NCBI GenBank assembly: GCA_024228575.1
Contig: JAAETH010000200.1
Span: 1 to 47,649, forward strand
Direction: 5' to 3'
Length of the DNA stretch: 47,649 nt
Source: Actinomycetes bacterium
GTDB lineage: Bacteria; Actinomycetota; Acidimicrobiia; Acidimicrobiales; Poriferisodalaceae
Positions 8,604 to 16,933 of this stretch are shown here, piece after piece. The position numbers were made by a program, and so were the translations under genes. Within the stretch, counting starts at the first letter, position 1. Every line of letters starts with the position of its first letter. The notes beneath the pieces are model-generated. The model made no database searches. It was not told where the DNA came from and saw only the letters and a program-made list of their open reading frames with translations.

Positions 8604-9154
8604 CCCCGGACCAATGCCCGAAGTGTTCGACTCCACCGGCATCGGGCGATCTGTTCTGCGAGAACTGCGGTTTCGACTTCATCACCGGCAGCGACCCCGA
8701 GCCCGACACGGCGGCGGCAGCAATCGAGAATCCAGGGGTGGTGGCGATGATCACCGTCGACGTCGACCACCACCGCTACATGGACCCCGACGGCCAGCTG
8801 AAGGTGCCGGACCCGATGCCCGAGCCGGCATCGATCACCCTCGCTCCTGCATCGCTGATCGGGCGCCGCAGCCAAAGCAGGGGTGTCTACCCCGAGATCG
8901 ATGCTTCAGCCCTCACCGGCGACCCGGCAGCATCGAGTCGACACGCCATGTTGCGCCGGCGCGAAGACGGGGGTTGGGTCGTGTCGGACCTGTCGTCCAC
9001 AAACGGCACCTACCTACGACGTGAAGGCGACGACCCCAGGATGCTCGAACCGGGCGCCGAGGAACCGATCGACGAAGACACGATCATTCTGGTGGGCGCC
9101 TGGACCGCAATCCGACTCGTCAGCCCCCACATGCCAGAACCCCAAGGGCGATAA
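8600..9154 (+). CDS. FHA-domain protein with N-terminal zinc ribbon
   Basis: A 184-residue protein. Cys6, Cys9, Cys20 and Cys23 form a zinc-ribbon-like head. The C-terminal half is an FHA domain with the signature G88-R-R, S-S-R-H (112-115) and S-T-N-G-T (133-137), the residues that recognise phosphothreonine. It is the last gene of the five-gene operon and has a 4-nt overlap with the VWA gene. In mycobacteria PknG phosphorylates the small FHA protein GarA; this protein may be the matching phospho-switch, although its zinc-ribbon layout differs from GarA and I do not claim orthology. Confidence 0.93.
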   Translation: MTPDQCPKCSTPPASGDLFCENCGFDFITGSDPEPDTAAAAIENPGVVAMITVDVDHHRYMDPDGQLKVPDPMPEPASITLAPASLIGRRSQSRGVYPEIDASALTGDPAASSRHAMLRRREDGGWVVSDLSSTNGTYLRREGDDPRMLEPGAEEPIDEDTIILVGAWTAIRLVSPHMPEPQGR

Positions 9155-9174
9155 CACCGCCGACTCCGGGCGAT

Positions 9175-9588
9175 CTACTCGCGCCCGCCGATCTCGGTGT
9201 TGATCCAGGCGAGCAACTGCGCCTGGTTGCGGGTCTGCACCATGATCTCACCAGGACCGGTGAGGTGAAACACGAACCCCTCGAACCCCTCGCCCGACTG
9301 GACCATGCCTTGGGCCGCCTTCTCGAGCTCGAAGGTCACCGGGCAGTCTTGCGGCCAGATCGATCCAGCCGCCCTCAGGCGGGGCGGTGAACGTGGTGAC
9401 AAACGATGACTCGCCGCCGAGGACACTGCGCTTGAGGCCCTTCAGCAGGCCACCTTCCATCCTCGCCTCGAGTTGGACACCGACCGAATGTGCCATCATG
9501 GCGCCGGCCTCGACCTTGATCCCTTCTCCTGCGCCGAGCGTGCAGCGCTCTACGCCGAAACTGGGGTGTGACGGGTTTCGATGTCCAT
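9175..9588 (-). pseudogene. Frameshifted AIM24-family (TIGR00266-like) gene remnant
   Basis: Read leftward, an excellent AGGAGG ribosome-binding site precedes ATG 9588, giving M-D-I-E-T-R-H. That frame hits a stop within 12 codons. The homologous sequence continues one frame over: G-E-G-I-K-V-E-A-G-A-M-M, then G-G-L-L-K-G-L-K-R...G-G-E-S, typical of AIM24 proteins. After L-A-A-R-L-P-G-D the frame must change again to reach the C-terminal part, G-F-V-F-H-L-T-G-P-G and an end at 9175. The total is about 135 codons, well below the 220 or more usual for the family, so internal sequence has also been lost. It is convergent with the FHA gene and has no functional partner nearby. Confidence 0.75.
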
Positions 9589-9684
9589 ATCCGACCTCCT
9601 GTCGGCGGGCTTTCCACCAGGCTACGTCTGCTCCGTCCACCCAACGATTCGCGACTGCGCTAGCCGAACCACCAGACTGCTCCG

Positions 9685-11217
9685 ATGCCCACAGGTTCAG
9701 ACATCATGTTCAAGACCGCGCTCGCGGCGGGAATCGACACCTGCTTCGCCAACCCGGGTACCACCGAGATGGCGATGGTGGCAACGCTCGATCGAGTCGA
9801 TGGCATGCGTGCTGTTCTCACGATGTTCGAGGGTGTGGCCTCGGGTGCTGCCGATGGTTTCTGGAGGGCCAGTGGCCGCCCTGCCCTGGGGATGTTCCAC
9901 CTGGGGCCAGGGTTCGCGAATGCCCTGGCGAACAACCACAACGCGAGGCGGGGCCTCTCACCGATCATCAACCTGGTGGGCGACCAGACAACCTGGCATC
10001 TGCCGGCAGACGCTCCGCTCTCCTCCGACACGCAGAAGGTCGCCACCTGGGCGGGTTGGCACCGCTACGTCACATCGCCCAACGACATCTCGGCCGACAC
10101 CGCCGCGGCCATCTGCGCAGCGACAACCGGGCCCCGGGGCCCGGCCACCCTCGTCATCCCCGCCGATGTCACCTGGGAACAGGCTCCAGACGACATCACT
10201 TCCGTCGCGATCGGAACACTCGCCGCCCCCGACCCCGACAAGATCGGCGCCGCGGCCAATCTGTTGCACCAGCCGGGTGCGGCACTCATCGTCGGTGGTT
10301 CGTGGCTGACAGCCGAGATGGCCCACGACGCCACAGCCATCGCCGCCGCTACCGGCTGCAAGGTGTTCTCGTATCGAGTTCCCAATGCCGAGATCGGGCA
10401 GGGCATCCCACACATTGCGGACATCCCGTACTTCCCCGAGCAGGCGACACAGGTGTTGGCATCGGTCGAAACCGCCGTTCTTCTCGGCACGCCCGAACCG
10501 ATCACGTTCTTCGGCTACCCCGACGTCCCGAGCGAGACGCTGCCCCCGGGCGCCCGCCGGTTCGATCTGGGTGGGCCGGCGGCCGACACGGCCAAAGCCC
10601 TCGTCGCGCTGGTCGAACACCTCGGCGCCCAACGGCATGCGACAGGCCCGGTCGAATGCCCCGAAATGCCTACAGGCGCGCTCGATGTCGGTTCTCTCGG
10701 TGCCGCCGTCGTCGCCGGACTTCCCGACGACGCGATCGTGGTCCAGGAGGGAATCACGTCGGCTGCGGGACTGCGCAGCTACTCGGTGGCCGCTCCCCCG
10801 CACAGGACGTTCTCGCCCACGGGCGGCGCAATCGGGGGCGGGCTGCCCCTCGCCGTCGGGGCCGCATGTGCTTCACCTGGCCGGCGGATCGTTTCCTTCC
10901 AGGCCGACGGCTCTTCGATGTACACGATCCAGTCGTTGTGGACGATGGCTCGCGAACAGCTCGACGTCACCGTCGTCCTGTGCAACAACCAGCGTTATGC
11001 AATCCTCGAGGTCGAACTGCTCAGGGCGGGCATCGAGGTTCCGGGACCAAAAGCAGCGTCTCTCACATCGCTCGCCGATCCGGCGCTCGACTTCACATCC
11101 ATCGCAGCCGGCATGGGTGTGCCCTCGACGAGAGCAACGACGGCAGATGCCTTTGCGGCCGCCTACTCGCGGGCCAACTCCGAGCCGGGGCCACACCTGA
11201 TCGAGGCAATGCTCTGA
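9685..11217 (+). CDS. IlvX-like thiamine-diphosphate enzyme (acetolactate synthase large-subunit family)
   Basis: A 510-residue ThDP-dependent enzyme. The N-terminal Pyr domain carries the catalytic Glu49 in F-E-G-V-A-S-G-A-A-D-G, preceded by C-F-A-N-P-G-T-T-E-M. The PP domain has the ThDP/Mg motif A-D408-G-S-S-M followed about 27 residues later by C-N-N. The overall pattern matches the mycobacterial IlvX and benzoylformate-decarboxylase branch more closely than true acetolactate synthases, and no small regulatory subunit gene is present. It probably decarboxylates or ligates a 2-oxo acid; the substrate cannot be read from the sequence. It is translationally coupled to the MFS gene. Confidence 0.88.
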   Translation: MPTGSDIMFKTALAAGIDTCFANPGTTEMAMVATLDRVDGMRAVLTMFEGVASGAADGFWRASGRPALGMFHLGPGFANALANNHNARRGLSPIINLVGDQTTWHLPADAPLSSDTQKVATWAGWHRYVTSPNDISADTAAAICAATTGPRGPATLVIPADVTWEQAPDDITSVAIGTLAAPDPDKIGAAANLLHQPGAALIVGGSWLTAEMAHDATAIAAATGCKVFSYRVPNAEIGQGIPHIADIPYFPEQATQVLASVETAVLLGTPEPITFFGYPDVPSETLPPGARRFDLGGPAADTAKALVALVEHLGAQRHATGPVECPEMPTGALDVGSLGAAVVAGLPDDAIVVQEGITSAAGLRSYSVAAPPHRTFSPTGGAIGGGLPLAVGAACASPGRRIVSFQADGSSMYTIQSLWTMAREQLDVTVVLCNNQRYAILEVELLRAGIEVPGPKAASLTSLADPALDFTSIAAGMGVPSTRATTADAFAAAYSRANSEPGPHLIEAML

Positions 11218-12422
11218 CCCGCCACCCAACTCGCGAGCTGCTCGCTCGCCCTGATTTCAAGCGGTTCCTCGCAGCAGACTTCCTGATATCGACGGTCGGC
11301 GGCAGCCTGCGTTTCCAGTTCGTCTGGATGACAGAGGAGTTGACCGCATGGGACGGTGCTCCCGGTCTCGTGATCCTGGGTTTCGGCTTGCCCGCGCTGC
11401 TGCTGAGCCTCCCGGCTGGGTCGCTCAGCGACAGGACAGACCAGCGCCGCCTCATCATCAGGATGAGTCTGGCGGGTGCTGCGGTGATGGCGACGACAGC
11501 CGCAATTGTGGCGTCAGGCCATGCGACACCACGCTGGGCCACTGCCGTCGGGATGGCGGCCGGCGCAGCGATGGCGATGATGTCGCCGGCCCTTCAAGCT
11601 GCAATCCCACGCTTGGTCGAACCAGAACTCCTGATGAACGGCGTGGCCCTCGGGTCGATGGCCATGAACGTCTCGCTCATGGCCGGCGCCGTCGTGGGCG
11701 GGGTTACGATCGACTTGTTCAACATCGAGACGTCGTTTCTCTTGATGGGTGCGATCCTCCTCGCCGCTGCGTGGTTGATGCATCCGGTTCACATCCCGGG
11801 CCCGAGCGGCGTCCCTCCCGATCGAAGAGGGGCTGTGAGGGCTGGGCTGCGCCTGGTGGCGAACCTCGAACCGGTCCGCAGCCTGATTGTGTGCGGACTG
11901 GTGATCTCGATCGCGGGAGCCCTGGTCCAGATCTCGATGCCCGACATCGTGCGCGACGACATCGGCCTGGGAGCAACCCCGGCAAGCCTGTTGAACCTGT
12001 TCCTGGGAGTGGGCATGTTCATCACCACGGCATTCATTGCCAGCCGTACGGACCTCGCCCACCGGGGGCTGTGGATGGCGGTCACGTTCTCGAGCATCTC
12101 GGGATCGATGATGGTCGCGATGGGTATGTCCAGCAACTACCTCTTGTCTGCCGCGGCGATGTTCGTGTGGGGACTCGGCGGTGGGATCGTCTTGACGCTG
12201 CAGCGGACGCTCATTCAGGAACACACACCCAGCGAATACATGGGTCGAATCATGGGAGTGCTGACGCTGACGACGACGGGCAGCCTGCCGATGGCAGCTG
12301 CGTTGACCTCGTGGCTGAACGCATCGTTGGGCCCGCCCCGCACACTCGCCGTGACCGGTGTGTTCGTCTCCGCAGCCGCGGCGGCTATCACGATGCGCCC
12401 CGCAGTGCGCACCTCTGAGTAG
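11214..12422 (+). CDS. MFS transporter, probable CTG start
   Basis: A 402-residue protein with 10-12 hydrophobic helices and an MFS-type loop after helix 2 (L-S-D-R-T-D-Q-R-R). The family resembles major facilitators related to enterobactin/macrolide exporters. The reading frame has no ATG, GTG or TTG near its N-terminus. The first plausible codon is CTG 11214, which overlaps the TGA of the ThDP enzyme in a CTGA arrangement exactly like the ATGA/GTGA overlaps used elsewhere in this window. The first ATG is about 40 codons in, beyond the first helix. It may export a product of the coupled enzyme; that is inference. Confidence 0.85.
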   Translation: MTRHPTRELLARPDFKRFLAADFLISTVGGSLRFQFVWMTEELTAWDGAPGLVILGFGLPALLLSLPAGSLSDRTDQRRLIIRMSLAGAAVMATTAAIVASGHATPRWATAVGMAAGAAMAMMSPALQAAIPRLVEPELLMNGVALGSMAMNVSLMAGAVVGGVTIDLFNIETSFLLMGAILLAAAWLMHPVHIPGPSGVPPDRRGAVRAGLRLVANLEPVRSLIVCGLVISIAGALVQISMPDIVRDDIGLGATPASLLNLFLGVGMFITTAFIASRTDLAHRGLWMAVTFSSISGSMMVAMGMSSNYLLSAAAMFVWGLGGGIVLTLQRTLIQEHTPSEYMGRIMGVLTLTTTGSLPMAAALTSWLNASLGPPRTLAVTGVFVSAAAAAITMRPAVRTSE

Positions 12423-12507
12423 TCGCGGCAAGCCAGCGAGTGGACCGAGGAACACAATATGTGTGCCTGGCACCCATCGGGCATGTGCATAGGGCACACT
12501 CTCTGAC

Positions 12508-14913
12508 GTGAATATTCGTTGGCTCTGGTTTCCGGCGGCCATCGCGGTGGCGGTGCTGCTCGGTGTAGCTCTGGGATTCTTGACCGATACCAAGGACGAT
12601 CCCGTCGCGGTCTCGACTCCGACCAGCACTCCGGCCGCCGCATCGTCGACCACCGAACCCGATTCGGACTCACCGGGAACCACCACCTCGACGCCCGATG
12701 ACGACGTCACCACGACGACGACGTCGACGACAGCGCCACCGGTCATCGAACTGACCAGCACCCAGGGCTGGACCCTGTTGAGCAATGCCAACGGAACCGT
12801 CCCGGTGCCAGCCGAATCCGGTGAACAGACAGCGCTGCTGATCGCGGACATCGACGGCGACGGTATCGACGACACGATCATCGGCAGTCGGCGGGGTCCC
12901 AACGCTGTCCAGGTGATCATGAACTCGGCCGACGGCTGGACCACGACGGTCATCGAACCCGACGAGCTGGGTATCGAGGCCGGCGGAGTGACACACGACA
13001 TCGACTCCGACGGCGATCTCGACATCGTCTTCGGAGGCGATTTCTCATCTCAGGCGGTCTGGTGGTGGGAGAACCCGGCGCCGGACTTCGACGTGGATCG
13101 CTGGACCAGGCGAACGATCAAGAACAACGGTGGTCCCATGCACCACGACATGGTGTTCGCCGACATCAACGGGTCGGGGGTCGCCGAGTTGATCTACTGG
13201 AACCAGCGATCTGAGACACCCACCCTCTGGGCGGCCGAGATCCCCGGGGACCCCAAGGCGGTCGACACATGGGACCGTGTTGCCGTCTGGTTCGCCGGCG
13301 AACCGTACGAGGGCCTCGATGCCGGCGACGTCGACGGCGACGGCGACATCGATCTCGTCGCCGCCGGTCGCCTGTTCGACAACGACGGATCCGGAGCGTT
13401 CCACCTGACCACGATCTCGACGGAACACCAAGGGGGACGGGCTCTCATGGCAGAACTCGTCGAAGGTGGCAACCAGGAGCTGATCTTCGACTCGGGCGAC
13501 ACTATCGGGTCAACGGTCTGGTACGAACTCGATGGCGAGACCTGGGTACGCAACACCTTGCGGGAGACGACCTCTCACGGCCACAGCCTCGACACCGGCG
13601 ACTTCGATGGCGATGGTGACATCGACCTACTGAGCGCCGAGATGCACCTCGAAGCGGGCGACAACGCGAGGTTGACGCTGTACCGCAACGACGGTGAAGG
13701 CAGCTTTGCCTCTGTCGACTTGGCGGTCGGCATGGACAACCACGAGTCGAAGTTCGCCGACCTGGACGGCGACGGCGACCTCGATATCGCATCGAAGCCA
13801 TTCAACTGGCGTCTTCCCCGCCTCGACGTCTGGCTGAACGACGACGTCTCCGCTCTCGCGACGGGATGGAGCCGCACGGTCATCGATGACGCTCGGCCCG
13901 ACCGTGCGATCTTCGTCCTGCCAGGCGATCTGGACGGTGACGGCGACGAGGACCTCGCCTCGGGTCCCTACTGGTACGCCAATCCGGGCGCCGACGGCGG
14001 CTCGTGGACGCGCAGCACATTCGGTGACCCGCTCAACCAGGTTGCCCTCGTCGCCGACCTCGACGGTGATGGCGATCTCGACGCCTTTGGAACCCAGGGC
14101 ATCGGGTCGCAGGCCAACGCCGAACTTGCCTGGGCCCAGAACAACGGCGACGGCACCTTCGACGTCCTGACGAACGTCCCTGACGGCACAGGTGACTTCC
14201 TCCAGGGAGCGACAGCAGGTCGGTTCCAGGACGATGGACCGGTCCAGGTTCTGCTCAGCTGGCACGAGGAAGGGCGAGGCATCCAGTCGTTTGCGCCACC
14301 CCCCGGCGAGGAGGCGACAGGCAGGTGGGCTCGCGGCCTGGTGAGCGAAACGAGCCAGGACGAACAGGTGTCGAACGGCGACATCGATGGCGACGGCGAC
14401 AACGACATCATGCTCGGCACCCGGTGGATCGAGAATATCCCAAATGGGGCGACTCACACCCTGCACACACCCGGCTCGGGCACACCCGACCGCCACCGCC
14501 TCGTCGACATGGACAACGACGGCGACCTCGACGTGGTGGTGTCGTACGAGGACAAGGTCAACGGCAGGGTCGCCTGGTACGAGCAGGGCGAGAACGCCAG
14601 CGAGGCCTGGGCCGAACACCCCATCGCCAACGTGACGATGGGACTGTCGCTCGACGTTGGCGACATCGACGGCGATGGCGACCTCGATGTGGTCGTCGGC
14701 GAACACTCGACACAGGATCCATCATCGATGTCGCTGCTGGTGTTCGAGAACGGCGGCGACGCGGACACGTGGAAGGCCGGAACCATCTTCACCGGCGACG
14801 AACACCACGACGGCACAATCCTGTTCGACGCTGACGGAGACGGCGATCTCGACATCGCGTCCATCGGGTGGACCCACGGTCGGGTAGCCGTCTACGAGAA
14901 CCCTGCGAACTGA
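12508..14913 (+). CDS. Membrane-anchored VCBS/FG-GAP repeat protein with about 12 calcium motifs
   Basis: An 801-residue surface protein. Residues 7-26 form a single N-terminal membrane anchor (no lipobox), followed by a Thr/Ser/Pro/Asp-rich linker to about residue 75. The rest carries about twelve D-x-D-G-D-x-D-type calcium loops spread regularly, the signature of VCBS/FG-GAP beta-propeller blades. Conserved W-W/W-Y-E-N elements between them suggest one or two seven-bladed propellers. It should sit outside the membrane and bind calcium, with a possible role in adhesion or polysaccharide binding. It starts at a GTG, and its TGA overlaps the next ATG (TGATG), so it is co-translated with the Wzz-like and Wzy-like genes. 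Confidence 0.9.
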   Translation: MNIRWLWFPAAIAVAVLLGVALGFLTDTKDDPVAVSTPTSTPAAASSTTEPDSDSPGTTTSTPDDDVTTTTTSTTAPPVIELTSTQGWTLLSNANGTVPVPAESGEQTALLIADIDGDGIDDTIIGSRRGPNAVQVIMNSADGWTTTVIEPDELGIEAGGVTHDIDSDGDLDIVFGGDFSSQAVWWWENPAPDFDVDRWTRRTIKNNGGPMHHDMVFADINGSGVAELIYWNQRSETPTLWAAEIPGDPKAVDTWDRVAVWFAGEPYEGLDAGDVDGDGDIDLVAAGRLFDNDGSGAFHLTTISTEHQGGRALMAELVEGGNQELIFDSGDTIGSTVWYELDGETWVRNTLRETTSHGHSLDTGDFDGDGDIDLLSAEMHLEAGDNARLTLYRNDGEGSFASVDLAVGMDNHESKFADLDGDGDLDIASKPFNWRLPRLDVWLNDDVSALATGWSRTVIDDARPDRAIFVLPGDLDGDGDEDLASGPYWYANPGADGGSWTRSTFGDPLNQVALVADLDGDGDLDAFGTQGIGSQANAELAWAQNNGDGTFDVLTNVPDGTGDFLQGATAGRFQDDGPVQVLLSWHEEGRGIQSFAPPPGEEATGRWARGLVSETSQDEQVSNGDIDGDGDNDIMLGTRWIENIPNGATHTLHTPGSGTPDRHRLVDMDNDGDLDVVVSYEDKVNGRVAWYEQGENASEAWAEHPIANVTMGLSLDVGDIDGDGDLDVVVGEHSTQDPSSMSLLVFENGGDADTWKAGTIFTGDEHHDGTILFDADGDGDLDIASIGWTHGRVAVYENPAN

Positions 14914-15689
14914 TGGAAGCAGACGGCGCGGGATCGCCGCCTGCCCAACCCCCCTTCGTCGGGCGCGAAACACACAGAAGCCGCGATCGTCTCCTGCTTT
15001 CTGCCCTGGTGCCGGTCGTGCTCGCTGTTGTCGCATTCGGGCTGGCATTCGTAATCCGGTCCAGCGCGGACGCCCGATACGGCTATGCCGTCACTCTGTC
15101 AACTCGACACGACGGCACCACAGGGCCATTCGACAACCGGAGCCAGCTGATGGCGGTACTGACAGACGCCGCCTACCAACACGAACAAGCCGGCACGGAT
15201 TCATCGGTTGACCTGGTCGCTCGGTTCAACAACCTGATCGATATCAGAGTCGACTCCTCGAGCGCCGGCTCTGCCGAGGCGACCGCCCGACAGTTCGTCG
15301 ATCTGGCGATCAGCGACCGCAAGACTGCTTCGACAGCCCTCGCTTCCTCGAGGCTCGACGCGCTGATCAGTCAGGCCGATGCCACTCGAGAGACCCTCAC
15401 CAGGGCCGTCTCCGACCTGGCGGCACTGCCCGCCGGCGACGACTCGGGGCGACGTGACGAGGTGGAACACTCGATCGATTCGCTGACCACCGCGCATGAC
15501 TCCCTGAGCCGAAGCATCGAAGACGCCTCCACCGAGCTGGCAGCAGTGGTGGTTCCCGTGGACGTGACCACCTCTCACAGCCTCGGACAGATCGCACCGC
15601 GCAGTGGACGCGACGCCTCGATCGCTGCTGCTGTTGCTGCGCTGATCTCCCTCGTGACGCTGACCTTGACCGTATGGCGGAACGACTAG
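14913..15689 (+). CDS. Wzz-like polysaccharide co-polymerase (small, no kinase)
   Basis: A 258-residue protein with the co-polymerase topology: a helix at about 28-49, an extracytoplasmic region with a coiled coil at about 138-212, and a second helix at about 236-254 ending just before the C-terminus. It lacks a kinase domain and is too divergent for me to claim the canonical Wzz Pfam domain. Residues 30-135 resemble the N-terminal part of the fusion at 41525-43372 (shared A-R-Y-G-Y/P-R-Y-G-H stretch and similar spacing). The start overlaps the VCBS stop. The end overlaps the polymerase start by 16 nt, so the two proteins are probably made together and set polymer chain length. Confidence 0.75.
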   Translation: MEADGAGSPPAQPPFVGRETHRSRDRLLLSALVPVVLAVVAFGLAFVIRSSADARYGYAVTLSTRHDGTTGPFDNRSQLMAVLTDAAYQHEQAGTDSSVDLVARFNNLIDIRVDSSSAGSAEATARQFVDLAISDRKTASTALASSRLDALISQADATRETLTRAVSDLAALPAGDDSGRRDEVEHSIDSLTTAHDSLSRSIEDASTELAAVVVPVDVTTSHSLGQIAPRSGRDASIAAAVAALISLVTLTLTVWRND

Positions 15690-16933
15690 ATCCCCGGCGC
15701 TCGAAGCGCTCTGCGGCACTTGCAACAATTGCCGTTGCCATCCTCGCCACCGCCGATGTCGACGTGGAATCCATCGGCTGGGCGGGTAGCTCGCTCGGAC
15801 CGTGGCACCGTTTCACATCCCTGTCGCTCGCCTGGACGCTCGCAGTAGCCACCGGGCTCACATCGCTCGTTCGACTCGACCGTCGCACACTCAGATCGCT
15901 CGTTCCCGTGGCCTTCTTGCTGGCGTGGCTCGCACTCTCCTCGCTGACGGGTCTCCATCCGGGCCGATCGATGATCGTTTGGCTCGGCTGCACAGCCGCC
16001 GCCCTCGCCGCTTGTGCAGTCGCCGCCCAGGGCATGAGAACGGCGCTTGTCGCAGTCGCAGCTCCAAGCGCGGCAATCGTCTACGGATCGTTGTTCACGT
16101 GGTTCGTATTCGGTCGATTGGGCTCGGGGGTCGATTCGAGATTGGCCGGCTTGGTGTTCGAGCCGAACATGTTGGGCCACCTGGCCGGGCTGCTGCTCAT
16201 CGCAGGAGTCTCGTTCGCGCAGACGACAACACGCCCCGCCGCAGTGCTGCTCGCCACTGTTCCGGCCGCCGTGACAGCGATCATCGCAAGCGACACGCGT
16301 GCCGCCTACCTGGGAGTGTTGATCGCGCTCCTGGCGATGGTGCCCAGGAGAGTTTTCGTCGCTGTGGTTGCTGCAGCAACCGTCACAATCTCTGTCATCG
16401 CCGTGTTCGCTGCGCCGTCGGACCTGCAAGACATCCTTCGAAGAGACGCGGATGAGGAACTGGTTGAGCTGAGTGGTCGATCCCACATCTGGCCGATCAA
16501 TATCAACTGGGTTCTCGACGATCCGATCACCGGAGCCGGCCTTGCCAGCGGCCCCGCACAGTTCCACACGAACGCCCACCGCGACGGACTCATCCAGTTC
16601 AGCTTCAGCTCACACAATCTGGCCCTCGAAATCGCCCGCGAGGCGGGCCTTGTCGGACTCGGACTCGCTCTGGCGTCAGCCGTTGCGGCCAGGCCCTGGC
16701 GCAGCTCAACGATGCGCCCGTTGTTCGTCTATCTACTGATCACAGGGTTGACGATGCCGATGTCGGGCCTGCCCGGGATCATTGTGGCCACCTGGTTCGT
16801 CGTCATCGTCGTCGGGGCAAACACGCCGGCTCTATCACCTGTTCGCTCGACCGGGCCCGCTCCTTGTCGACAGGAACCGATAGGTTCGAACCGAGGGCAA
16901 GATGGACGAGAGTTTCCCATACATCAACCGTGA
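15674..16933 (+). CDS. Wzy/O-antigen-ligase-like polysaccharide polymerase (copy 1)
   Basis: A 419-residue polytopic membrane protein with about 11 helices. Family-type marks are F-E-P-N-M-L-G-H in mid-protein, S-G-R-S-H-I-W opening the large loop, and G-A-G-L-A-S-G-P followed by S-S-H-N-L-A-L-E-I-A-R-E. It is expected to polymerise or ligate lipid-linked oligosaccharide outside the membrane. The N-terminal stretch G-P-W-H-R-F and the loop are closely similar to the polymerase half of the fusion at 41525-43372. The gene overlaps the Wzz-like gene by 16 nt and ppk1 by 32 nt; its last ten or so codons are a low-complexity tail encoded over the start of ppk1. Confidence 0.85.
   Translation: MAERLDPRRSKRSAALATIAVAILATADVDVESIGWAGSSLGPWHRFTSLSLAWTLAVATGLTSLVRLDRRTLRSLVPVAFLLAWLALSSLTGLHPGRSMIVWLGCTAAALAACAVAAQGMRTALVAVAAPSAAIVYGSLFTWFVFGRLGSGVDSRLAGLVFEPNMLGHLAGLLLIAGVSFAQTTTRPAAVLLATVPAAVTAIIASDTRAAYLGVLIALLAMVPRRVFVAVVAAATVTISVIAVFAAPSDLQDILRRDADEELVELSGRSHIWPININWVLDDPITGAGLASGPAQFHTNAHRDGLIQFSFSSHNLALEIAREAGLVGLGLALASAVAARPWRSSTMRPLFVYLLITGLTMPMSGLPGIIVATWFVVIVVGANTPALSPVRSTGPAPCRQEPIGSNRGQDGREFPIHQP

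Noticed and set aside
9387-11213. Rightward ORF extension (about 600 codons) ahead of the MFS gene
   Set aside because: This part of the frame lies over the AIM24 remnant and the well-supported ThDP enzyme in another frame and is Arg/His/Pro-rich; only the part after 11214 is real.
11514-13025. Leftward ORF (503 codons) across the MFS/VCBS junction
   Set aside because: It is antisense to two supported genes, low-complexity (Ser/Val/Asp and His/Arg-rich) and has no recognisable domain.
13627-14706. Leftward ORF (359 codons) opposite the VCBS protein
   Set aside because: It mirrors the repetitive GAC-rich calcium motifs as V-A-I-A-V-D-V repeats; a shadow frame.
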